Assembly (NCBI GenBank): GCA_963921195.1
Contig: OY992536.1
Coordinates: 180,180,995-180,244,994 of the forward strand
Length of the DNA stretch: 64,000 nucleotides
Source: Pegoplata infirma
Lineage: Eukaryota > Arthropoda > Insecta > Diptera > Anthomyiidae
Direction: 5' to 3'
A program made the translations under genes and the position numbers. Of this stretch, positions 44,709 to 55,139 are shown one piece after another; the first letter of the stretch is position 1, and each line of letters opens with the position of its first letter. Below the pieces are notes generated by a model. The model did not search any database. It saw only the letters and a program-made list of their open reading frames with translations, and was not told the origin of the DNA.

Positions 44709-46023
44709 ATACCCTTCACTTAGTGATAGAGGGTATTTATACACTAAAAATAATAACTCAGTTAAATAACAGAAAAATTCTGCTAATTAAACAGAGTACA
44801 CCATACTTTTCCAGCTAGCAACATTTATTGGTAATTGATGATTGGTAATTTTACTATAAAACTCTGTAAAATGATTTTGACAAAAAACTGTTAATTTACA
44901 GAGTTTCTAGTAAAATATTGGTTAAATTTAGCCAAGAAAAACTCTGTAAATTTACATATATTTGTAAAATGCATTTAAAGCAGCTAACATTTTACAGGAA
45001 AAAACTGTAAATTTACAGAGTTTAGTAAAATACATGTTTTTTGTAAAATTTTTATAACCTTTTTGAAAAGATTTTTTTTGTACTTTTTTAACCAAAAAAT
45101 ACAGATAAAATTTTGGTGTTTTTACAGAAAATTCTGTTTTTATTAACTATGAAATTGAGATTACATAGAAAAAAGTAAAAATACTGTTAAAACTTAGTTT
45201 TTTGGTTATAAAAATATAGAGTATTTCGCTTAAATCTGTATTTTAGCAGAAAACTCTGTTAATTATCTGTAAAATTAAGATTCCAAAGTTAAAGGTAATA
45301 TAACAGATGAAACTTTGTTTTTTTGTCACAACAAAATACAAAGTATTTTCTTTAAATCTGTATTTTGACAGAAAACTCTGTCAAATATCTGTTGAATTGA
45401 GATTACAGTCATTTTACAGAGTATTTTACAGAGTTATTATTTTGAGTGTAAGTTTGTCATTCCGTTTGTAACTCATCGAAGTATCGGTAAGTATATACAT
45501 AATTGATCAGTGATCGATTTTAAGACATTCTAGCGATTTCCGTCTGTCTGTCCGTCTGTCTGTGAAAATGGTGATCACGACCAAAATATTACACGGAGAT
45601 GACTTAAACTTAATATATTTATTAAAAGTTCTCCCAAGCTGTTTGGGTTTGCATTTAAGCAATATCGGTTCAAAAGTTGTGAAAAGAAATGTAAGTAAGG
45701 ACACCTCAAAAATTTTGGTACATTCAACATAACCTAAAAATACAAAATGCTTTAATTCGGCTGCTGGTTGACATATGTGAACATAATTGAACAACGAATG
45801 GTATTTAAACAAGAACGAACTTATTTTTTTTTTTAACAAAAAAAAAAATTGCGGATTTTTTTTTTTACCAAAATTTTTTTTTCGCGGAAATTTTTTTTAA
45901 ACATTTTTTTTTTTTTGAAAAAGTAATTTCCTTTTAAATAAAGTTTTTTGCAATAATCTTTTTAAAAATTGTGGAGGGTATTAACACATTTGGCAAGGCC
46001 GAATTTAATTTTTTAACTTGTTT
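44709..46023 (+). mobile_element. mini-me/DINE-1-like element (subfamily 1) split by family A
   Basis: Left part TATACCCTTCACTTAGTGAT (44709-44741), right part from AAGTTTGTCATTCCG (45451). TA core and GTCTGTCTGTCCGTCTGTC (45542) follow; it ends TTTGGCAAGGCCGAATTT plus TTTAACTTGTTTT. The family A element sits exactly in the TA of the first TATATA tract. Confidence 0.87.
44742..45448 (+). mobile_element. Family A MITE in the TA tract of a mini-me-like element
   Basis: CACTAAAAATAATAACTCAG to TTATTATTTTGAGTG, flanked by TA at 44740-44741 and 45449-45450. Full-length apart from small deletions. The host sequence on removal, GGTATTTATAAGTTTGTC, matches GGTATATATAAGTTTGTC of the intact copy at 20539. 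Confidence 0.92.
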
Positions 46024-46064
46024 TCGAATTACAAATGGAATCTTTGAATTGCAAATGGAATCTG

Positions 46065-47347
46065 CGCTCAAAATAATAACTCTGTTATATTACAGAAAAA
46101 CTCTGCTAATTTAACAGAGTACACCATACTTTTCCAGCTAGCAACATTTCTTGGTAATTTTACTATAAAACTCTGTAAAATGATTTTGACAAACAAACTG
46201 GTTAACTGTTAAGATACTCTGTATTCTAGTAAAATATTGGTTAAATAAAACACTATTTAGCAAAGAAAAACTTTGTAAATTTACATATAAAATGCATTTG
46301 ATGCAACCAAAAGTTTACAGAGTTTAGTAAAATACATATTATTTTGTAAAATGTTTATAAGATTTTTGAAAAAAAAAAATGTTGGTACTTTTTTAACATT
46401 TTCTCCAAAAAAATACAGAAAAAATGTTGGTGTTTTACAGAAAACTCTGTTTTTAACTATGAAATTAAGATTACATAGAAATAAGTAAAAATACAGGTAA
46501 AACTTAGTTTTTTGGTTATAAAAAATACTGACAAGGGAAGTATCTCAACCCTTATGAACCGATTTGCCTGAAACATAAAATAAATATAAAAGAGACGATT
46601 TTAAGGTTGGGGTGTCTCGGCTTATCGGCCATATCAGTGTTTCAAAATTTCGTTGTCCCCTTATGAAACAATGTGGACCTCCGGGAAAATTTCGATAACT
46701 CCCGAACTAACAGCAATATCCTCTAGGGCAAAAATACGTGTCGACTTAAATTTAACAAAGATTATTTTGTATTCATATGGACATCGTAGGTCTATGTCTT
46801 CATATAAATACCCCCCAAAATTTACACATTTTCATGAAAGAAGTATTTAGCGAAGCTAAACTTTTGCAAGGTTATGCCACCGTTGGATAGGCATTTAAAA
46901 AACCTTTCTTCTCATATGTAAACATCATATAGTTTTTTAGAGAGAAATGGCTGAAAAATCCAAAAAACGATTTTTTAGCCATTTTTTGACTCATGTGTTG
47001 AACCCCTAAATCCCCGATATGGCCGATAAGCCGAGACACCCCAACCTTAGAATTGTCTCTTTTATATGTACATATTTTATGTTTCATGCAAATCGGTTCA
47101 TAAGGGTTGAGATACTTCCCTTGTGAGTATTTCGTTTGAATCTGTATTTTAGCAGAAAACTATGTTAATTATCTGTAAAATTAAGATTACAAAGTTAAAA
47201 GTAATATAACAGATGAAACTTTGTTTTTTTTGTGTCACAACAAAATACAAAGTATTTTCTTTAAATCTGTAAATCTCTGTCAAATATCTGTTTAATTGAT
47301 ATTGCAGTCATTTTACAGAGTATTTTACAAAGTTATTATTTTGAATG
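46065..47347 (+). mobile_element. Family A MITE split by a 592-bp foldback
   Basis: Starts CGCTCAAAATAATAACTCTG and ends TTATTATTTTGAATG (both ends carry point changes from CACTC). Interrupted at 46532-47123 within AAAATACAGAGTATTTCG of the family consensus. Confidence 0.87.
46532..47123. mobile_element. Foldback element, CAAGGGAAGTATCTC ends, TSD TGA
   Basis: Inverted ends CAAGGGAAGTATCTCAACCC extend for ~115 bp (GGTTGGGGTGTCTCGGCTTA mirrored at 47025). TGA flanks at 46529-46531 and 47124-47126. The interior is comparatively GC-balanced. A 65-codon frame near 46653 has no recognisable motif. A 3-bp duplication fits Harbinger or CMC-type donors, but the ends do not identify one. Confidence 0.85.
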
Positions 47348-47533
47348 TAGTCTCTATACAGACCACCCTCCCGATATGCACACAAATCTCTCAATATTCA
47401 TGAAAATAGGAAATATTTAATTAAAATTTTGTTGGAGGTGTTAGACGTGTCCCCATAACAAATTGTGCTCGATTTTAAGTTAAAATTGTCAATTGGAAAC
47501 AAACAGAAGTCTATTTCACTTAAATTTCGGACA
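47348..47533. mobile_element. mini-me subfamily 2 internal fragment
   Basis: CCGATATGCACACAAATCTC, ATTCATGAAAATAGGAAATA and AACAGAAGTCTATTTCACTT match 6385-6600 of the element at 5914. Both ends missing. Confidence 0.6.
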
Positions 47534-47535
47534 AT

Positions 47536-48264
47536 CCCAGCAAAACTTTGGTAATGGGTAGTGATTATATAACACATTACCAGGTAATGCATATAACATA
47601 TTTTTAGCATTATTTTATGATGTCTTACCAAACATTTGTTCCACAACGTATTATTTTCAAGTGAAAAATAATGCATTACTAATAATTTGATACGTAATGC
47701 ATGATTATTGGAAAAAGTGAATTTCATATTTGTTATTTCTAAACCTTAAATCATGGATGACTTCTATTTGGTTACATTATGTATTATTTGAATGTTTGAA
47801 ATAATGAATTATTTATAATTGGATGCATAATGCATTACAATAACATAAAAAATAATTATTTTATAAAAAAATGCATAAGCTTAAACTAGAGATGGGCTCA
47901 CGACAGGAAATTTCTAACGACACACACTAACGAGCATATTTAATCTACTTACACTCACAATCACGTGAGTAAATTTAATACAAAATTACTTTTTCACTAC
48001 TCGTAACACCTTATATATTATCTTCTGGTATGCTATATTATTTCATTTCTCGTAACCTATAAAATATCATATATTTTACACCTTACTCGTATTCTTCGTT
48101 ATAAATTTATGACTTATTTTATACCTTACTGGTATTCTTTGTGATAATGTGGATGCATTACTTTGAGTCTCATCGCCTGTTAAAATCATCAATGCTGCAA
48201 TGTATAAAATAAGAGATCCTATACCTTATTTTATACCTTATTTGGTAATCTAAGTTTTGCTGGG
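47536..48264. mobile_element. CCCAGCAAAAC-ended element, TSD AT
   Basis: TIRs CCCAGCAAAACTTTGGTAAT and CCCAGCAAAACTTAGATTAC; AT flanks at 47534-47535 and 48265-48266. TGCATTAC/GTAATGCA words recur throughout. The right half (47890-48240) has ATACCTTACTCGTATTCTTC repeats. Not coding. Confidence 0.85.
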
Positions 48265-48319
48265 ATGGAATCTGACAAATTCCGAAACAAAAAAAATCAA
48301 AAGAGAAAAATAATTTTCT

Positions 48320-48990
48320 TGAAAATTACACAGCTCAACCAGAAAATGCGTATTGGATTATGGTTAGTGATTTGGATAGTGTCTGTTGCGCTGATTCCAA
48401 ATCCGGAGCCCAAATTTGTCTATCACGTCAGGATTTTGAGTAATTCGCGGTTAAAGTGCCGAAAAAGGGCTTTTTTGACCCTTTTTAAAAGCTTATAAAA
48501 TTAGATCCTGAAATGCAAATGTCTTGGTATTAAGCTCATTCGAAAGCCTGTAATTTTCTCTTAAAGATAAGATAAAATGTTCTAAAAATTTAATTTTCTA
48601 AAATGGTAAAAAAATCATTAGCAAAAAACCTTTCATTTTTTCAATATTTATTTTATTTACACAGTGTTTTTTAACAAATTTTCATACAAATTCATACGTA
48701 AATTTTAGATTTAAAGCACTTGTGGCTAATGATTTTTTTACCATTTTAAAAAATTTAATTCCAAGAAGATTTGATCTTGTCTGAAAGAGAAAATTACACC
48801 CTTTCAAATAAGCTTGATACCAAGTTATTTGTATGTCAGGATCTGATTTTATAGGCGTTCAAAAATGGTCCAAATGGGCATTTTTTGACACTTAAACCGC
48901 GATTTTCTTAAAATTGTGACGTGATAGAAAAATTTGAGTGACCGTTTGGAATCGGGGCACCAAACACTATCAACTTTTTTTGGTTTCATT
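48320..48990. mobile_element. Foldback, ~260-bp arms
   Basis: Arms about 48365-48630 and 48722-48975: ATAGTGTCTGTTGC... against ...CAAACACTATCAAC, GATTCCAAATCCGG / ..GGAATCGGGGC, TATCACGTCAGGATTTTGAG mirrored as TTAAAATTGTGACGTGATAG, and AAATGGTAAAAAAATCATTA. Left flank carries ATGGAATCTGACAAATTCCG, also present at 26691. No gene; the frame at 48265-48498 runs across the junction. Confidence 0.8.
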
Positions 48991-50542
48991 CATTCCATTA
49001 TTTCTTTCGGTGTAGGTATTTGTTTTATTTTTGCAACAGCTGGGGAATTAGTTTAAGTTTAAGAGTTTGAATTGGAATTTTGTCCTAACTATTTTTTATA
49101 AAAAATGCACGTTTTAACATTAATGAATAATTCGCTATTTGATTGTTATAAATTTTTCAATGATTTTGTGATAAAAATCTTATAATTAATATTATTCAAA
49201 TAAAATAGATTTGATTTTAATTCGTCATATAATACAAGATATTAAATTTTCTTTTGTATTTTTTTTTCTCATTCTAGGTAAGTTGTTGGAAAATCTGTAC
49301 TAGCATTAAATCAATAAGGTAAGCCCACACAGAAAAAATTTAAAACTAATTTCAATCACGAAAAACGCAAATTCAATAAATTTTTTGATTGAAACTTCTT
49401 CGATAAAGAAAATTGTTATAACAATCACCAAAATAATTGTGTGACTATTTAAATACTTTTTTTTTAATCAAACATTTTTCGATTTTGATCAAAAAGTTGA
49501 TCACTTTTTTATTTGTAGTCAATCAAAATAATGATTGATTTAACAAATGAATTGTAAGCTTTTTTTTAATCAAACATTTTTTGATTTTGATCACAAATTT
49601 AATCAAAATTTTATTGGTGGTCAATAAAAATAATGATTGATTTAAGTAATGAATTGTAAGCTTTGTAGTTAATCAAAATAATGATTGATGTAACGAATGA
49701 ATTGTAAGCTTATGACAAAATTATGATGAAATAATGCTTATTTTGTTTTAAAGTAAAACCCGATTATTTTTAATATTTTTCAGCTAATGTATTTAAATAA
49801 ATCAAAGCGATAAAAAATTTGGTATTTCGAAAAATTGTAATTCGATAGTTAAAAAAATAACAATCATTTTGATAAAAACAATTACACTGTGCTACAAAAA
49901 ACACAAAATCGAATATACTTTTGAAATGAGGTAGTTAAGGTTGTAGGTCTCGTTGAAAATGTTGTAGGTCTCGTTGAAAAGATCACAAAAATGCCCATCA
50001 AACTTGTCAGACACCCTTAAATTTTAAAGTTATTGTCAAAAAAACGTTTTTTGGGACTTTTTTCACTAAACCACGTGTAACTTAAACATTTTTCAACTGA
50101 TTTTCAATTTTTCAACTGTTTTGGATAGAAGAAGGATAGGGCTTTTTATGTGTGAGAATTGGTCTATACATATAAGAAGGATATGTATTGATTTTTTCAA
50201 CAATATCTAATTTTTTTGTTATTTTTTGAAAAAATTTTTGAGTTCATCGATTTTTTTCTGCTATAGTTCGTTCAACAACATTTATATTTATAAACGTATT
50301 CTTAAAGAAAATTTAATTGTGAATACGAGGAGCTTTATGCCAAAAAAATCGGATAACAATTGACCGAGTTGTAATAATTTTTCTAAAAAAGAAAATTAAG
50401 ATTTTGTATGAAATGCCGTGCGGATAACCCAGGCAAAAAAATAAAAAAATAAACGAACATACTGAGAGGTCGCGTATCATTATTTTAATGGTTTTTGACC
50501 TCCTGAATTCGAATTTGACCTTGAAATTGCGTTATCTTATTA

Positions 50543-51156
50543 CACTCAAAAAAAAAAAAACTGTAAAGTTAGCAAAAAATTTAGTTAAATTTAACTAAAA
50601 AAACACCTGATTTTGAACCTACTAAATTTCTAGTTAATTTAACAAAAAATATTTAGTTAACTTTTCGTAGAATGAATGTAGCAAAAAAAACCGTAATTTT
50701 AACTAAAAATTCAGCTGAAAATATCGTAACATTTTTTATTAGTTGAATTCAGCTAAACTTTTTGTAAAAAATTTTAAGTTTGTTAAATATTGGTTTTAAA
50801 CACTAACATTTCACTTATTTTTTCTTATTTTTTTCACAGCATTAAGTTCAGCTTAAGTAGGACTTATGAGATTTGCATAGGAGGCTACACAAGAAATGTT
50901 TAAAATTTTTCACTTGACAAAAATGTTACAAAAAATCAGCAAACTAATTAGTAAAAATTCATAAACTCAGTTTTAAAGTCAACAAAAAAAATTAATTCAA
51001 AATTTGTACAAAACTAGTATTTTCGTAAACTTAAAAACGAACTTAACTAAAAAAAGTAGTTAAACGCTGATTTTAACTAAAAATTTGCTAAAAAGCCAGT
51101 AAACTCGAGTTAACAAAAAAAATTTTGTTGACTTTACAGTTTTATTTTTTTGAGTG
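50543..51156. mobile_element. Family D MITE (CACTCAAAAA ends, TTAGTTAAAT-rich)
   Basis: Ends CACTCAAAAAAAAAAAAACT and CACTCAAAAAAATAAAACTG, TA on both flanks. The interior consists of AACTAAAAATT / TTAGTTAA words unrelated to families A and B, although the terminal CACTCAAAA is shared. Confidence 0.8.
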
Positions 51157-51561
51157 TAAGTTTTTGATATATCAAATTATGTTAAATATCTCAAAACATG
51201 ACTAGATACAGCAATTTAAAGGCCAGATTCGGATTCAGCGCGACAAAAACCTTTAAAAATATTGTACATGCCCATTTATGATAAATTTATTTTTTTTGCC
51301 TGGGTTATCTGAACGGCGATTTCCTGCAAAATCTTAATTTTCTTTTTTAGAAAAATTATCACAACTCGGTCAATTATTATCCGATTTCTTCAGGATAAAG
51401 TCTATCGTATTCAGAATCAAATTTTCTTTAAAAATATTTTTATAAATATAAAAACTATTAAATGAACTATAGCAGAAAAAAATCGATAAACCCGAAAAAT
51501 TTTCAAAAAATAACAAAAAAACTAGATTTTATAGAAAAAATCAATAAATATCCTTCTTATA

Positions 51562-52333
51562 CACTCAAAATAATAACTCTGTTAAATTACAGAAAAACTC
51601 TGCTAATTTAACAGAGTACACCATACTTTTCCAGCTAACAACATTTCTTGGTAATTTTACTAAAAAACTCTGTAAAATGATTTTGACAAAAAAAACTGTT
51701 AATTTACAGAGTTTATAGTAAAATATTGTTTAAATATAAAAGCTTTTTGACAGAGAAAACTCTTTAATTTTACTTTAATACTTTGTAAAATGATTTGTAC
51801 AAAAAAACTGTTAATTTACCGAGTTTCTAGTAAAATATTGGTTAAATAAACCACCATTCAGCAAAGAAAACTATATAAATTTACATATATTTGTAAAATG
51901 CATTTGATGAAAAAAAAAATTACAGAAAAAACCTTACAGAGTTTAGTTAATTTTTTTTTTTTTTGTAAAATTTTTATAAAATTTCTGAAAAAAAAATTTT
52001 TGATAACTTTTTTTTGCAATTTTTTCAACTTTTTCTCAAAAAAAAAATATACAGATAAAATTTTGATGTTTGGTAACAAAAACAAAAACTACTCAAAACA
52101 GAAAACTTTTTTGCTTAAATCTGTATTTTAGCAAAAAACTCTGTTAATTATCTGTAAAATTAAGATTACAAAGTAATATGTAAGATAACAGAGGAAACTT
52201 TGTTTTTTTGTCACAACAAAATAAACAGTATTTTCTTTAAATCTTTATTTTGACAGAAAACTCTGTCAAATATCTGTTGAATTGAGATTACAGTCATTTT
52301 ACAGAGTATTTTACAGAGTTATTATTTTGAGTG
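51562..52333 (+). mobile_element. Family A MITE, reference copy with proven TA duplication
   Basis: CACTCAAAATAATAACTCTG to TTATTATTTTGAGTG, 772 bp. Left flank CTTCTTATA, right flank TATGTATAG. The opposite arm of the host palindrome (near 50168-50185) shows the undisturbed site as the reverse complement of CTTCTTATATGTATAG, which contains one TA where the filled site has two. Confidence 0.95.
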
Positions 52334-52662
52334 TATGTATAGACCAATTCACACACATGGAAAGCCCCATCCTTCTTCTATCAAAAACAGTTAACAAATT
52401 TAAAATCGGTTGAAAATTTTCTGAATTACAAAAGGTTTAGTGAGAAAAGTCCCAAAAAAACGTTTTTTGACCATAATTCTAAAATTTGAGGGTGTCTGGC
52501 AAGTTTAATGGGTATTTTTGTGATCTTCTCGACAAGACCAACAACCTATACTATGCCACATCAGAAGTATTTTTTCACTGTAGCACAGTGTTAATAATTC
52601 ATTTAAATCTTGTTGATCAATAGATTTAATTACAAATTTTTATCTAATCATTTTTTGTGTGC

Positions 52663-53449
52663 ATGCATGAGTTAACAAATTTAACAAAATCCTTATTTTA
52701 AATTTAATTTTTTTTTAACAAAATCTTGGTCAAGGTTTGTCCTACTAATTTCTATAACTTGACCATAAAAATGCAATAATTTACAACACATTTTCTTATA
52801 TGAAATATTTTTATGAAATATTTTCATGAAAAATAATGAATTTTCTCAGCACATAAAGTCTGTGTTAAAAATTAATCATATTATTATATATTTCATAACA
52901 AAATAAATTAAAATTTTTAACATTTACTTACTTTTTTTAAACACGCCATCTTTATTAAAATACTAATTAACAGTTTTTTTTATGGGTGTAAATAAATATT
53001 TATAAATATTGCAGTTTTTATACCCTCTACTTATTTTTGTTTTCTAAATACGTAATATTTTTGTGCAAAAATTCCAAAAAAAAAAAAACTATAAAAATTC
53101 CATAACATTTTATTTGTTTATAATTTGGGTTTTTTAATTCTATTAATTCTTTTGTTTATATATTTTTTTAGAATTTCCCGTTTTTTATATGTTTTTATTA
53201 ATGACACATTTTAAAAAAATATTTTTTTATTAATTTATCATTTTTTTTATCTCTAAAAAATTAACGTTTTAAATAATTAACTTAAATTTAATTGTTTGGG
53301 TTTTTTATTTAGTAAATAATTAATTTTTAAAATCCGTTTTAAAAACATATTTTGTACAAAAAATATTCTATAATTTTTTTGAACGTCTGGTCGCTTCTGA
53401 AATACAATTAATATAATTAATACCACGGGTAGAACCTAATAAATTTGAT
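52663..53449. other. Extremely AT-rich spacer
   Basis: Mostly A/T with long T and A runs and an isolated TATACCCTCTAC word at 53019. No gene or recognised repeat. Confidence 0.4.
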
Positions 53450-53624
53450 AATAAATAAAAACCCTTGCGAAATTACTAAAAAAAATCTCGTAATTCCATT
53501 TTACCAATATTTCACTGTTTTCATTGTTTTTGAACAAAAAATTTTACATCGATTTTTTTTTTTATTTTACAATTTTTTTGTTGTAAATGTCCAAATTTTC
53601 AAGGTTATTTTCCAAAAAAATCTA
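53450..53624 (+). mobile_element. Family B MITE, left part
   Basis: AAAACCCTTGCGAAATTACT, AAATCTCGTAATTCCATTTT and ACTGTTTTCATTGTTTTTGA are family B. The copy is cut by a family A element whose TA/CACTC starts at 53623-53625; its right part was not found. Confidence 0.7.
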
Positions 53625-55139
53625 CACTCAAAACAATATCTCTGTAAAATACTCTGTAAAATGACTGTAATCTCAATTCAACAGATATTTGACAAAATAA
53701 AGAAAGTTTCATCTGTTTATTACTTTTAACTTTGTAATCTTAATTTTACAGATAATTTACAGAGTTTTCTGCTAAAATACAGTTTTAAGCGTAATACTCT
53801 GTATTTTTTATAACCAAAAAAAACTAAGTTTTATCTGTATTTTTATTTATTTCTATTTAATCATAATTTCATAGTTAAAAACAGAATTTTATGAAACAAG
53901 TGAGAGTGTTAAATTCGGCTGTGCCGAATCTTTTATACCCTCCAAAATGTAAAAAAAGGGGCTTTTTTTTTGGGGGGGGGGGGTGGGGGGGTTATGGGTT
54001 CAGTGGGGGACGTTGACAGCACCTTCCCATCGCGATAAATATATGTTTCATTAATTTAACAAAAATACAAAAAAACATGTAAAAAAGTGTATTTTTCAGA
54101 GGTTGGTTCAGTTCTTCAAGGGGGAACTTTGATTTTGCCCATTCACGAAGTTAACCTGCCTATTAACATGTCTCATGTTTGTGCCAAACTTCAGGAGTAT
54201 AGCTGTTTTATTTTGGACTGCATTGTGTTATCTACAGACAGACGGACGGGCGGACAGACGGACATTCATAGAATGTCTTAGAATCGACATGGATCAATAA
54301 TATACAGTGAGCGTCAAAAGAAAGTGTACAGGTCTAAAATAGATGAAATTCCTTAACGAAAAAGTTGTCAATAAAACCCCTTATTATTATCAATCGACTA
54401 TCATTTAAAAACATGCTATAAAGGAAATTTTCCAAGCTTTAATTTAAGCTTGATAGCGTCCAGATTAAGCAAATATTAAATAAGATACAAGGGTCAAGCT
54501 GAAAATTAAATTTTCTGTAGACAATTTTTAGAAAAATTTTAAAAAAATATTTCTATGTTGATTTTTTTCAAGTTCAAACATTAAAAATTTTAAAAATAGT
54601 ACAATGGTGTAAATTCAGTTATCAACTCATTTTTCCAATGACCCAAACAAAAACCAATTAAATGCAGTAAAAAAATATGAATTTTTATGACCTCCAATTC
54701 TTTTGACCACCAATTTTTTGTAAACAAAGAAAATTTTTAATTATTTTCATTTCTCTTTACTATACACTTAGATGTACTTAAATTAGTAAACAATGAAATC
54801 TTTTCTTTGTTTACAAAAAATTTGTGGTCAAAAGAGTTGGAGGTCAAAAAAATGCATATTTTTTTACTGCATTTAAAATTTTTTTTTTGTTTGGCTCGTT
54901 AGAAAAATGAGTTGATAACTGAATTTAAACTATTGTACTATTTTTTAAATTTTTAATGTTTGAACTTGAAACTCAAAAAATTAGAAATATTTTTTACAAT
55001 TTTTTTAAAAAACGTCTACAAAAATTTTCAATTTCCAGCGCGACTCCCGTATCTCATTTAATATTTGCACAATCTGGACTCTATTAAGCTTAAATTAAAG
55101 CTTGGAAAATTTCCTTTATAGCGTGTTTTCAAATGATAG

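Larger units (their letters stand above)
49885..52590. mobile_element. CACTGTGCTAC foldback with two nested MITEs, TSD TTA
   Basis: Ends CACTGTGCTAC in both orientations; TTA flanks at 49882-49884 and 52591-52593. Arms of ~600 bp mirror each other (GATCACAAAAATGCCCATCA, GTCAGACACCC, AACGTTTTTTGGGACTTTT, CCGATTTTTTT/AAATCGGATAACAA, GCCTGGGTTATC). The loop holds a family D MITE (50543-51156) and the right arm a family A MITE (51562-52333). No coding sequence. Confidence 0.9.
49327..52662. mobile_element. Family C MITE split by a large foldback
   Basis: Left part 49327-49884 (CACAGAAAAAATTTAAAACT start; an internal duplication of TGATTGATTTAACAAATGAA to GTAAGCTT occurs three times), right part 52591-52662 (TTCATTTAAATCTTGTTGAT to TCATTTTTTGTGTG). 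The parts align with the uninterrupted copy at 18642-19133. Confidence 0.75.

Noticed and set aside
46653..46850. A 65-codon frame (MSPYETMWTSGK) with near-normal amino acid composition
   Set aside because: It lies in the loop of a foldback element, has no recognisable domain and no splice or promoter context.
26690..48290. ATGGAATCTGACAAATTCCG shared by 26691 and 48265 as an empty-site pair for the CCCAG element at 47536
   Set aside because: Only the right flank is truly homologous; the left flank at 47348-47533 is a mini-me fragment, so the six matching bases on that side may be chance.
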